Assembly: GCA_017501525.1 (NCBI GenBank)
Contig: JAFVWT010000009.1
Coordinates: forward strand, 1 to 52,375
DNA from: Bacteroidales bacterium
Lineage (GTDB): Bacteria; Bacteroidota; Bacteroidia; Bacteroidales; UBA932
DNA length: 52,375 nt
Reading direction: 5' to 3'
Both the position numbers and the translations under genes were made by a program. Below, piece after piece: positions 8,671 to 16,390 of the stretch (position 1 is the first letter of the stretch; each line of letters begins with the position of its first letter). A model generated the notes under the pieces. It saw nothing but the letters and a program-made list of their open reading frames with translations. It searched no databases and was not told the origin of the DNA.

Positions 8671-11436
8671 ATGAAGTTAAATTCAAAGTTTTCAACATTG
8701 TTGTGGTCAGTGGCCATTTCCCTGGGTATTGTTCTTTCCTTGGGATCTTGTAAAAAAGATGAGCCCGTTGACCAGAAACCTGAACCTCCTGTTGATGGAG
8801 ATACTACTGAAGTAGTAGTAACCCCTGAGTTTAGTGTTGATTTCAAGTCTGCTACCTCTTCTTCTTTGACATTTGAGATCAATACTGTTAAAATCAGTCA
8901 ATTGGCTTACGACATTCTACCCGCTACTGAGGAGGAGTATGTAGATCCTCTAAATTTGTTTGAGGTAGGTGAAATTAAAGAAATCGAAGCAGATGGTACA
9001 TCTGAAATCGTATTCGATGCATTGGAACATGTTACTGCTTACAAAGCATACTTTGCAGCTGTTGATACAGCAGGCAATTATCTTGCTGATATGTTTGTAT
9101 TGGAAGCATCCACTTTAGATTTTGAAGAGGATGTAGTGATTTATGACATTACCACAAACGAATTCAAAGCACAGTTCAGAATGCCTCAGTTGCAAAATGA
9201 AGATAATGTTATCAAATGGGGTCTTGCAGAGTTGGCAACCTACAACATGAATTCAAAAATGAGTATGTGGGGTTATACAACTGATGCTGAAATTTTGAAC
9301 ATGAGTGATGATGTATATCACAATTATTTCAGAAATGACACCACTTTCATTTTCAATGAAGACAACTCAATTGTGCGTGATGCAAACGGAAATCCCGTAG
9401 ATGATGATATGGGTGGTATTTTAACATATTACAATCCAATTGTTCCCGGTCAGCCCAATATCCTCCTTTTTGGAGAGTTTGCATGGGGTGAACATCCTTG
9501 GGGTTTTGGTCAGGGATATTATTCATACCTATTTGATTATAACTCATTTATGAATGATTACTATGAGAATATGGGTGGTGGAATGGGCCCCCGTCAGACA
9601 GACGAGACAACCATGTTGGATGAATCTCAATACTGGTCAGGATACTATTCTAAGCATGAGTTTACGACCACTGCACCTCAAAAACTTGATGCAGAGTTTA
9701 ATATAGAAATGGAACTTACTCCCAAAGGTGGTGTTATTAAAGTAGATCCTGATGAAGAGATTGAAAAATATGTATTCCTTGCAATGGACCAATATACCTA
9801 TGATATGGTATTGCCTTATTTGAACAACGATCCTTCATATTTGCAATGGTATGTTTCTTCATATAATGCAGCTATGATGCTTGGTGCCCAAACAATGTGG
9901 GGTCCTATGTATATTGACCTGGAAGAAATTTTCTGGGAAATGGAAAGAGATATTAACTACTATCTCTTCTTCGTGGGACTTGGTGATGACAGTGGTTTGA
10001 CACAAGCATACGAAGAAATCGTTATTACCCTTCCAGAGCCATCTAAACCTGCACCTGAAGTAGTAGTTACTGCTATTGATAACCCTTATGGATATGAATC
10101 TCCTTACGAAGTATGGTTCAATGTCAAAGCGCCTAATGGTGATTTGGATGAAGCTATGTATCTATGTAACTACTCGCGTGAATTTGAAAATATCCTGGGA
10201 TTGGGTGAGACCTATTCAAATTATTTCTCATATTACGGAAATGAATTTGCGGCAGATGAAGTTGCACAAATGAATACTCCTGAAGGTCTGGACCTTGTAT
10301 TTACAAGTCATCCTAATATGGAATCTCGTCTTATCGTAATGGGTTACAATGATGAAGGTACTCCAAGTGATGTGGATAATTCACCCACAGCATTTGCAAA
10401 CAACACATCATCACGTGTTCAACCTAAAGACCCTGTTGATTCTCCTTTGTATGAAGAACTTCAAGGTGAATGGACTGCTACAGCATCAGTAAGGTACAAT
10501 ACTTATATTAATAATGTATTGACCAGAGTTGACACTGTAGTTGTATCTAAAGTTCGTATTGGTGACCTTTATTCTCCTGAAACTCCTACAGATGAGGTCT
10601 ATGCAGTTTATCAGGAAGCTCTTGGTGAGGACTATTCTAAGGAGTACGTTGATATGCTATATCAGGACTTCAAGCAAGAGGAATCTATCTTTATGGAGGA
10701 TGTTAAATCACAAAACAGAATCCTATGTTTAGGTTTTGACTTTGGTTACGATACTTGGAATGAGGCAAGAATTGGTTCGGCATCACCTTATGAATTATTT
10801 ATCCATGATTCTTATGGAGCAGTGAATAATGCCGGTATATTCTATGACTTTGGTAACAAGTGGTATCTTGAAATAGATGAGGCAGGAAACGTTACAGCTC
10901 CTTTCAACTGTGACCGTCTATATCCTGCAAATGCTTGGAATTATTCAAGCGAACTCTATATGGCAGGAGTTACCTTGCCAGATGGCAATAACTCATACTC
11001 AATTATGAGACCTTCAGGAAATCCTGATATCTGGCCTGCATTTGATGCAGAGATTTCTGAAGATAAGAATACTATCACATTGAAGGGTTATGATTTGAAT
11101 GGTATGCCTGCATATCCAAACATCGGATACGAAAACTGGGGTTATACATATCTTGTAAACTGGACTGTTTCTACTGAGGTTGTCTTGACCAGAGGATGGG
11201 ATGAGGCTAATGATTACTATTGTATTGGTGATCCTGAGCCTTCAATCTTCAATACAGCTGCTCCTGCATCATCAGTTTCAGGAACTGTTTCAGCCAAAAC
11301 AAGACCTCATTCAAGAACTATCATGATGGCACTTCCTAAGGTTAAATACCAAACTACCGATTATAAGGCAGTTACTTGTGAAGAGTTCCAACATAGAGTT
11401 ATTGAATTTGTGAATTCAAATAACAAACGCAGATAA
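8671..11436 (+). CDS. large surface lipoprotein of unknown function
   Basis: A 921-residue protein with a lipoprotein signal: a hydrophobic segment ending in SLGSC with Cys27. The next residues, KKDEPVD, are charged in the way described for surface-export signals of Bacteroidota lipoproteins, so a cell-surface position is likely. Residues about 50-150 and 335-480 look like fibronectin-like beta domains (for example ALEHVTAYKAYFAAVDTAGN). Near residue 597 LQGEWTATASVRY begins a lipocalin-like or adhesin-like beta region. The middle (about 180-330) is rich in Tyr, Trp, Gly and Asn. No catalytic motif was recognised and no family name is offered. It has its own promoter and probably its own terminator (11552-11581). 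Confidence 0.7.
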   Translation: MKLNSKFSTLLWSVAISLGIVLSLGSCKKDEPVDQKPEPPVDGDTTEVVVTPEFSVDFKSATSSSLTFEINTVKISQLAYDILPATEEEYVDPLNLFEVGEIKEIEADGTSEIVFDALEHVTAYKAYFAAVDTAGNYLADMFVLEASTLDFEEDVVIYDITTNEFKAQFRMPQLQNEDNVIKWGLAELATYNMNSKMSMWGYTTDAEILNMSDDVYHNYFRNDTTFIFNEDNSIVRDANGNPVDDDMGGILTYYNPIVPGQPNILLFGEFAWGEHPWGFGQGYYSYLFDYNSFMNDYYENMGGGMGPRQTDETTMLDESQYWSGYYSKHEFTTTAPQKLDAEFNIEMELTPKGGVIKVDPDEEIEKYVFLAMDQYTYDMVLPYLNNDPSYLQWYVSSYNAAMMLGAQTMWGPMYIDLEEIFWEMERDINYYLFFVGLGDDSGLTQAYEEIVITLPEPSKPAPEVVVTAIDNPYGYESPYEVWFNVKAPNGDLDEAMYLCNYSREFENILGLGETYSNYFSYYGNEFAADEVAQMNTPEGLDLVFTSHPNMESRLIVMGYNDEGTPSDVDNSPTAFANNTSSRVQPKDPVDSPLYEELQGEWTATASVRYNTYINNVLTRVDTVVVSKVRIGDLYSPETPTDEVYAVYQEALGEDYSKEYVDMLYQDFKQEESIFMEDVKSQNRILCLGFDFGYDTWNEARIGSASPYELFIHDSYGAVNNAGIFYDFGNKWYLEIDEAGNVTAPFNCDRLYPANAWNYSSELYMAGVTLPDGNNSYSIMRPSGNPDIWPAFDAEISEDKNTITLKGYDLNGMPAYPNIGYENWGYTYLVNWTVSTEVVLTRGWDEANDYYCIGDPEPSIFNTAAPASSVSGTVSAKTRPHSRTIMMALPKVKYQTTDYKAVTCEEFQHRVIEFVNSNNKRR

Positions 11437-11452
11437 GTCTTGTAGACAAATG

Positions 11453-11542
11453 TCGGGAGCTTCTATAAAATAGAGGTTTAGGATTATAATCTATCAGAGA
11501 AAATCCCATAGCTATCTGCAAAGCTTTTTTAGAAATTCCCTG
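11453..11542. repeat. dispersed palindromic repeat, diverged copy
   Basis: The left end GGGAGCTTCTATAAA and right end AGCTTTTTTAGAAATTCCCT are imperfect inverted copies, as in the complete elements at 35756-35836 and 48533-48621. The centre is not conserved. It lies between a gene and its terminator. Confidence 0.5.
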
Positions 11543-11551
11543 TAATTTTAA

Positions 11552-11581
11552 GGGCAGCTTGAAAAAGTTGCCCTTTTTTTT
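11552..11581 (+). terminator. rho-independent terminator of the lipoprotein gene
   Basis: A 9-base-pair stem (GGGCAGCTT with AAGTTGCCC, one G-T wobble) closes on a GAAA tetraloop and is followed by eight T residues. It is the clearest intrinsic terminator in this part of the window. Confidence 0.9.
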
Positions 11582-11601
11582 GCATCTCCGGATTTTATTT
11601 T

Positions 11602-11609
11602 TACCTTTG
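11602..11609 (+). promoter_or_regulatory. putative -7 promoter element of the ABC/GntR operon
   Basis: TACCTTTG matches TAnnTTTG. The start of transcription would fall at the left edge of the palindrome at 11611-11634, about 50 bases before the first gene. Confidence 0.65.
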
Positions 11610-11610
11610 C

Positions 11611-11634
11611 AGTGTATTAGTTAAGTAATACACT
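11611..11634. promoter_or_regulatory. palindromic operator, probable site of the operon's GntR/YtrA regulator
   Basis: A perfect inverted repeat with 9-base arms, AGTGTATTA and TAATACACT, separated by GTTAAG, sits directly after the -7 element and covers the likely transcription start. YtrA-type GntR proteins bind dyad sites in the promoter of their own ABC operon, and such a regulator is the third gene here (13273-13638). Binding by that regulator is inferred from position. Confidence 0.7.
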
Positions 11635-11664
11635 AATAAAGTAATAATTGAAAAGAATTGAATT

Positions 11665-12492
11665 ATGGTAACGATTTCTGATTTGGAATTTGGGTACGGG
11701 AGGATGCCTGTGCTCAAGAACATAGATATGTCTCTCCGGGAGGGAAATATTTATGGGCTTTTAGGAAAGAATGGGGTAGGTAAGACTACTCTTTTGAAAT
11801 TGATTTCCGGCTTGTTGAAACCAACATCCGGTGAGATTGATATATGCGGTTCCAATCCGTTCAAGCGTGAACCGCAGACATTGAAGGATATATATTTCCT
11901 TCCTGAAAATTTTATTCTTCCCAAGGTCACTCCGATTCAATATGCAAGGATGTATGCACCTTTTTATCAATCTTTTGACTCAAGATTGTACTATGATTTG
12001 TTGGAACATTTTGAAGTCGATAAGGATGTCAAGTTGACAAAAATGTCTTTTGGCCAGCAGAAAAAGGCAATGATAGCTTTTGCTATCTCATTGAATACTA
12101 AGATTCTACTAATGGACGAGCCAAGTAATGGCTTAGATATTCCCTCTAAGCAGCAATTTCGCCAGTCCCTGTCAAGTGCAATGACAGATGACAAGATGAT
12201 TGTCATTTCCACCCATCAGGCAAAAGATCTTGAGAACCTGATAGATCCTATAATCATTATGGATAATCATGGTGTGATTTTGAACAATTCTGTGAAGTCA
12301 ATTTCCGAGAAGCTCTATTTTTCGCTCGATAAGGAGGCATTACATAATGCTCTTTACAGTGAATTAACACTTGGAGGAGTATTGAATGTTTCTTTGAATT
12401 CAGGTTCACAGGAAAGTGTCGTATATATCGAAGCGTTGTTCAACGCTGTTCAGAATAATAGGGATGTAATTGTTTCATTATTTGGAAAATAG
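11665..12492 (+). CDS. ABC transporter ATP-binding protein
   Basis: A 275-residue cytoplasmic ATPase subunit that should power export with the membrane protein encoded next. Walker A is GKNGVGKTT near residues 34-42. The ABC signature is MSFGQQKKAM, a variant of LSGGQ. Walker B is ILLMDEPSNGLD, followed by the switch histidine in VISTHQ. The segment where the Q-loop glutamine is expected reads YFLPEN, as in several YtrB-like and BcrA-like exporters. The C-terminal 70 residues are an accessory extension. The gene is first in an operon with a permease, which begins 10 bases after the stop, and a GntR regulator. In YtrA-type operons the cargo is often an antibiotic or envelope stress agent; that is not established here. 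Confidence 0.9.
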   Translation: MVTISDLEFGYGRMPVLKNIDMSLREGNIYGLLGKNGVGKTTLLKLISGLLKPTSGEIDICGSNPFKREPQTLKDIYFLPENFILPKVTPIQYARMYAPFYQSFDSRLYYDLLEHFEVDKDVKLTKMSFGQQKKAMIAFAISLNTKILLMDEPSNGLDIPSKQQFRQSLSSAMTDDKMIVISTHQAKDLENLIDPIIIMDNHGVILNNSVKSISEKLYFSLDKEALHNALYSELTLGGVLNVSLNSGSQESVVYIEALFNAVQNNRDVIVSLFGK

Positions 12493-12502
12493 GTTAATTG
12501 CT

Positions 12503-13270
12503 ATGAATAATTTGTTTAGTATCAGAAGATTGTCTGTATTGTTGAATAAGGATCTCAGACAGTGCTTTTTAGTTTCGTTCAATACCCTTTTGGTGTTTGC
12601 CTCTTCATACGCTTTTCTGTGTATATTCTCATTGTTTACATCATTTCAGTTTACCCCTGATGATAGGATTCCTTTCTTCTTTTTGTTTACCTTACTGTTT
12701 GTTATGATGTTGCCCAGATTGGTTTATGGCAATGTTAATGATAAGGTGAAGGGAATAGAATATGGTATGTTGCCTGTATCGTATTTGGAGAAGTTTGTTT
12801 CTATGATTATCACTGTCGGGATAGTTGCCCCATTGTGTTTTGTTTTGGCAATCTTTACACTCGATAATTTGTTCGTACTCATTTCTCCTGAGGATATGGG
12901 TGCAGTAGGCTTCTTCTGGGATGGAGCCCGTTATGGAATCAATATTTCATCAACGCTGGAGTCTCTTGGCTCAATGTTTTTGATACAGATTCCTTTTGTG
13001 TTGGGAAATCTCTATTTCAGAGGACATAAAGTAACAAAGACAGCCCTTTTGTTAATTCTGGTCCATATCGTGCTGATAGCAATCCTTATCATTTTCGGTA
13101 TGAGATACGCCATTTCAAATCCTTTTGAGGGCTCAACCGAGGAACAATTGTATGATATGGTTGCAGATTCAAATATAGACAAATGGATCTATGTTATTTA
13201 TTATTATGTAATTCCGGTCGTACTGCTCGTACTTTCTTTGTTGAAAATTAAGAAACTTCAATACAAGTAA
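12503..13270 (+). CDS. ABC transporter membrane permease
   Basis: A 255-residue integral membrane protein with about six hydrophobic helices (roughly residues 25-50, 58-76, 98-128, 150-170, 182-202 and 232-250). ATG at 12503, giving MNNLFSIRRL, is preferred: a longer reading from 12470 overlaps the ATPase gene and adds residues with no support. It is placed between the ATP-binding subunit and the GntR regulator, the standard arrangement for a homodimeric or half-size exporter of the ABC-2 type. The protein resembles other Bacteroidota permeases in GntR-controlled ABC operons only in layout; the sequence itself diverges quickly in this class, so the substrate is unknown. The gene for the regulator begins 2 bases after the stop, suggesting translational coupling. 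Confidence 0.8.
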   Translation: MNNLFSIRRLSVLLNKDLRQCFLVSFNTLLVFASSYAFLCIFSLFTSFQFTPDDRIPFFFLFTLLFVMMLPRLVYGNVNDKVKGIEYGMLPVSYLEKFVSMIITVGIVAPLCFVLAIFTLDNLFVLISPEDMGAVGFFWDGARYGINISSTLESLGSMFLIQIPFVLGNLYFRGHKVTKTALLLILVHIVLIAILIIFGMRYAISNPFEGSTEEQLYDMVADSNIDKWIYVIYYYVIPVVLLVLSLLKIKKLQYK

Positions 13271-13272
13271 TT

Positions 13273-13638
13273 ATGGATTTCAATGGGCATAAACCAATAT
13301 ATCTTCAAATTGTGGAGCAGATAGAGGATAAGATTTTGCTCTCGGAGTGGAAGGTTGACCAGAAGATTCCATCAGTGAGGGAGATGGCGGCAACCTATGG
13401 AGTGAATCCAAATACCGTAATGCGTTCTTATGAAGCATTGGAGAGAAATGAGGTGATATATAATAAACGAGGGGTCGGTTTTTTTGTTGCTCCGGCCTCT
13501 AAAGAACTGATTCAGTCTCTACGCAAAAAAGCTTTTATATCGAATGAACTACCCGACTTTTTCCAGAAAATGGAACTTTTGGATGTAGATATGGAAGAAG
13601 TCGTGAAATTATACTGCGAGCGGGAGAAAATGTTATAG
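13273..13638 (+). CDS. GntR-family transcriptional regulator, YtrA type
   Basis: A 121-residue regulator with an N-terminal winged helix-turn-helix and only a short C-terminal tail, the layout of the YtrA subfamily. The start MDFNGHKPIYLQIVEQIEDKI, then KIPSVREMAATYGVNPNT and MRSYEALE, are the canonical GntR DNA-binding residues; the wing is NEVIYNKRGVGFFV. The last 45 residues probably form helices for dimerisation. The gene is last in the ABC operon, 2 bases behind the permease. Repression of its own operon through the dyad at 11611-11634 is likely, with the effector unknown. It converges with trmD, whose stop is 43 bases away. Confidence 0.9.
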   Translation: MDFNGHKPIYLQIVEQIEDKILLSEWKVDQKIPSVREMAATYGVNPNTVMRSYEALERNEVIYNKRGVGFFVAPASKELIQSLRKKAFISNELPDFFQKMELLDVDMEEVVKLYCEREKML

Positions 13639-13681
13639 CGAAGTCTCCATAACAAAATATGCATAGTGGTTTTGGGAATTG

Positions 13682-14368
13682 CTATAGGGATCCCCCCTCG
13701 AGCAGTTCCGGGCGGAGTTCCCGAGTCCGTTCAATGGCCTTTTGCTCTTGCCACTCCTTTATCAGTTTGGGATTTCCGCTAAGGAGAACTTCAGGTACTT
13801 TCCAACCCATAAATTCTGCAGGTCTGGTATATACCGGTGGAGCCAACAAGTCATCTTGAAATGAGTCTGACAGAGCAGATGTTTCATCACTCAAGGCACC
13901 CGGAATCAATCTTACTATGGCATCGCAGATAACGGCGGCTGCAAGTTCTCCACCACTTAAAACATAGTTTCCTATAGAAATCTCTTTTGTGATCAGATGC
14001 TCCCGTATACGGTGATCGATACCTTTATAATGACCACATAGAATAATTATGTTCTGGGCGCACGAAAGTGTGTTTGCCATAGGTTGTGAGAGAATCTCTC
14101 CATCGGGAGAGGTATATATGATATGGTCGTAGTCCCTTTGCGAGGTAAGTTCTGTTATCGCAAGGTATAAGGGCTCGGGTTTGATTACCATTCCTGAGTC
14201 TCCTCCAAATGGGTAATCATCTATTTGTTTGTAATTACCTTTTCCATAAAGGTGTAGGTCTATGATGTTTATCTCCACCACTCCTTTGGCTTTTGCCCTT
14301 TTTATGATGGAATGATTGAGTGGACTTTCCAATAATTCAGGTACTGCACTGATGATATCTATTCTCAT
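13682..14368 (-). CDS. trmD: tRNA (guanine37-N1)-methyltransferase TrmD
   Basis: A 228-residue SPOUT-class enzyme that methylates guanine 37 next to the anticodon with S-adenosylmethionine, preventing frameshifts. [17 protein letters not shown] at the start, [18 protein letters not shown], the cofactor knot [13 protein letters not shown], and [12 protein letters not shown] are all TrmD hallmarks. The late segment [25 protein letters not shown] is the C-terminal tRNA-binding domain. Length is normal. In many bacteria trmD lies with rpsP, rimM and rplS; here it stands alone, as is common in Bacteroidota. A promoter element lies only 7 bases upstream of the ATG (14376-14383). Confidence 0.96.
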   Translation of the reverse strand: MRIDIISAVPELLESPLNHSIIKRAKAKGVVEINIIDLHLYGKGNYKQIDDYPFGGDSGMVIKPEPLYLAITELTSQRDYDHIIYTSPDGEILSQPMANTLSCAQNIIILCGHYKGIDHRIREHLITKEISIGNYVLSGGELAAAVICDAIVRLIPGALSDETSALSDSFQDDLLAPPVYTRPAEFMGWKVPEVLLSGNPKLIKEWQEQKAIERTRELRPELLEGGSL

Positions 14369-14375
14369 AATGGCG

Positions 14376-14383
14376 CAAAATTA
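14376..14383 (-). promoter_or_regulatory. putative -7 promoter element of trmD
   Basis: On the minus strand this reads TAATTTTG, fitting TAnnTTTG, and ends 7 bases before the trmD ATG. Transcription would start within a few bases of the start codon, so the message may be nearly leaderless. Confidence 0.5.
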
Positions 14384-14405
14384 CTTATTTCTTTAGAAAA
14401 AAATG

Positions 14406-14413
14406 TATATTTG
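14406..14413 (+). promoter_or_regulatory. putative -7 promoter element of the DUF349-yidC operon
   Basis: TATATTTG matches TAnnTTTG and gives a leader of about 18 bases before the ATG at 14437. It lies back-to-back with the trmD promoter. Confidence 0.6.
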
Positions 14414-14436
14414 CAAGTTGATTAACTATAATTTTA

Positions 14437-16359
14437 ATGCAAATGATGGACGAAACTATTAATCCTTCTGTTCAGAAGAGTACTTTAGAAGCCGAATCTA
14501 GTGGCTTGGAGAATGTAAATGTTGAAAATAATGTTGAAACAAAAGAAATTAAAGGCGATGTCATACCTCAAGAAGAGTTGCAGAGTCTTTCAACCAAAAC
14601 CTTGAAAGAGATTGTTCTCCTTTTTGAGAAATTGGTTGAGGCTGGTGATATTATGGAAATGAACAGACATGCCGAATATTTCAAGGCTACATTCTACAAA
14701 GTTCTCAAAGAAGAGAAAATAGCATCAGGTTATCAGGTTCTTCCCGGCAGTCCTGATTATGTAGAGGGTGTAGAGGAAAATGAGCCTTCTGAAGATCCCA
14801 ATTTAGAGGAAGTTGCAGAAGTTCCTGCTGAGTCGGAACAATCTGAGGAGACACATGAAGAGGTTTCTGTCAATCCATTTGCAGAGATTGAAAGAGCCTT
14901 CAAATCAATTTATAGCAAGTATAAATCACAAAGAGCCCTTTATTTCCAGAACCTGGAGAAGGAGAAAAGGGAAAATCTTCAGACCAGACTCGCGATTATT
15001 GAAGATCTCAAGAAACTTCTCGAGGCTGCTGAGGATATCAATGTTACATATCCCACCTTTAGGGAATTGCAGAACAGATGGCATCAGGCAGGCCCTGTTC
15101 CACAACAGAATGTCAAGGATGTGTATGACACTTACCAGCATTTTGTTGAAAAATTCTACGATTTTGTGAAAATCAATAACGAATTCAGAGATTTAGATTT
15201 CAAGAAGAATCTTGAAGCTAAAGAGGCTTTGTGCGCTCAGGCTGAGGCTCTTGAAAATGAAGATAATATTTTGACTGCTTTTGCAAAACTCCAAAAACTC
15301 CATGAGGAATGGAAGGAGTATGGTCCCGTTGCACAGGAGTACAGAGAGCATATATGGACCCGTTTCAGAGCAGCTACATCAAAAATTAACAAGCTCCATC
15401 AACAATATTTTGAACAGTTGAAGGTTCAGCAAAAAGAAAATCTTGCAGCTAAGACAGCCTTGTGTGAGAAAGCTGAAGAGGTTGCTGCAAAAGAGATTAC
15501 AGATTCCAATGACTGGAATTCGGCATCTAAGGCATTGGAAAATCTGCAAAAGGAATGGAAAACTATAGGTTTTGCATCTAAAAAGGACAATCAGAAGATA
15601 TACGATCGTTTCAGAGCAGCTTGCGATGCATTCTATAATCGTAAGAGGGAGTTCTATACAGACTTTAAGGATCAGATGGAACGCAATCTGGACCAGAAGA
15701 TTTCCCTTTGCGAGCAAGCTGAGGCTGTGATGGATAGCACCGATTGGAAAAAGACTACTGATATTCTTATAGGCTTGCAAAAACAATGGAAAGAAATAGG
15801 TCCTGTTTCTCGTAAGAAATCTGAACAGGTATGGAACAGATTCAGGGCTGCTTGCGACAGATTCTTCGATAACAAGGAAAAGAATCATGGAGGAGCCGAT
15901 CCCCAGCAGGTTGAGAATTTGAATGCAAAACTCGCTATCATAGAGCAGATCAACAACTTTGATGGTGAGGCTACAGATAAGGTTGCAAGAGAATTTATGG
16001 ACAGATGGAATGCCATAGGTTTTGTACCATTTAAGGAGAAAGAGGCAGTTCAGACCAAGTTTAAGGAGGCTTTCAAGGCGAAGTTCCCTGAGTATAAGAG
16101 AAATGGAAGAACCAAATCCCGTTCAGGAAGAGGCCGCTCGGAAGGAGGCTCAGTTCGCTCTGAAAGAGAACGTCTTGTACAGAAGTTCCACAAACTTGAA
16201 AATGAGATTGCTACATACGAAAACAACCTTGGTTTCTTTGCAAGTTCTAAAAATGCAGAGATCTTTATAAATGAGATTAACAAGAAGATAGATGCTGCAC
16301 GTTTGGAACTTGAAAATATCGAGAATCAGATTCGTGAAATTGACAGTAAAGCGGAATAA
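14437..16359 (+). CDS. DUF349 repeat protein
   Basis: A 640-residue soluble, helical, highly charged protein. After an acidic N-terminal region (residues 1-150), five DUF349-type repeats follow, each centred on a Trp and a Gly: RWHQAGPVPQ, EEWKEYGPVAQ, KEWKTIGFASKK, KQWKEIGPVSRKK and DRWNAIGFVPFKEK (about residues 210-540). A short basic segment (KRNGRTKSRSGRGRSEGGS, near 555) and a C-terminal coiled coil (about 580-638) end the protein. The function of DUF349 is not established. The gene starts at the first of three closely spaced ATG codons; the others, at 14443 and 14446, are equally possible. yidC follows after 31 bases, so the two are probably cotranscribed. Confidence 0.85.
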   Translation: MQMMDETINPSVQKSTLEAESSGLENVNVENNVETKEIKGDVIPQEELQSLSTKTLKEIVLLFEKLVEAGDIMEMNRHAEYFKATFYKVLKEEKIASGYQVLPGSPDYVEGVEENEPSEDPNLEEVAEVPAESEQSEETHEEVSVNPFAEIERAFKSIYSKYKSQRALYFQNLEKEKRENLQTRLAIIEDLKKLLEAAEDINVTYPTFRELQNRWHQAGPVPQQNVKDVYDTYQHFVEKFYDFVKINNEFRDLDFKKNLEAKEALCAQAEALENEDNILTAFAKLQKLHEEWKEYGPVAQEYREHIWTRFRAATSKINKLHQQYFEQLKVQQKENLAAKTALCEKAEEVAAKEITDSNDWNSASKALENLQKEWKTIGFASKKDNQKIYDRFRAACDAFYNRKREFYTDFKDQMERNLDQKISLCEQAEAVMDSTDWKKTTDILIGLQKQWKEIGPVSRKKSEQVWNRFRAACDRFFDNKEKNHGGADPQQVENLNAKLAIIEQINNFDGEATDKVAREFMDRWNAIGFVPFKEKEAVQTKFKEAFKAKFPEYKRNGRTKSRSGRGRSEGGSVRSERERLVQKFHKLENEIATYENNLGFFASSKNAEIFINEINKKIDAARLELENIENQIREIDSKAE

Positions 16360-16390
16360 TAATCATTAATTGAAATAGACAGATTAGATA

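Noticed and set aside
15379-15888. A 169-residue minus-strand frame inside the DUF349 gene
   Set aside because: It is the antisense shadow of a repetitive, lysine- and glutamate-rich coding region; the plus-strand frame carries clear domain repeats.
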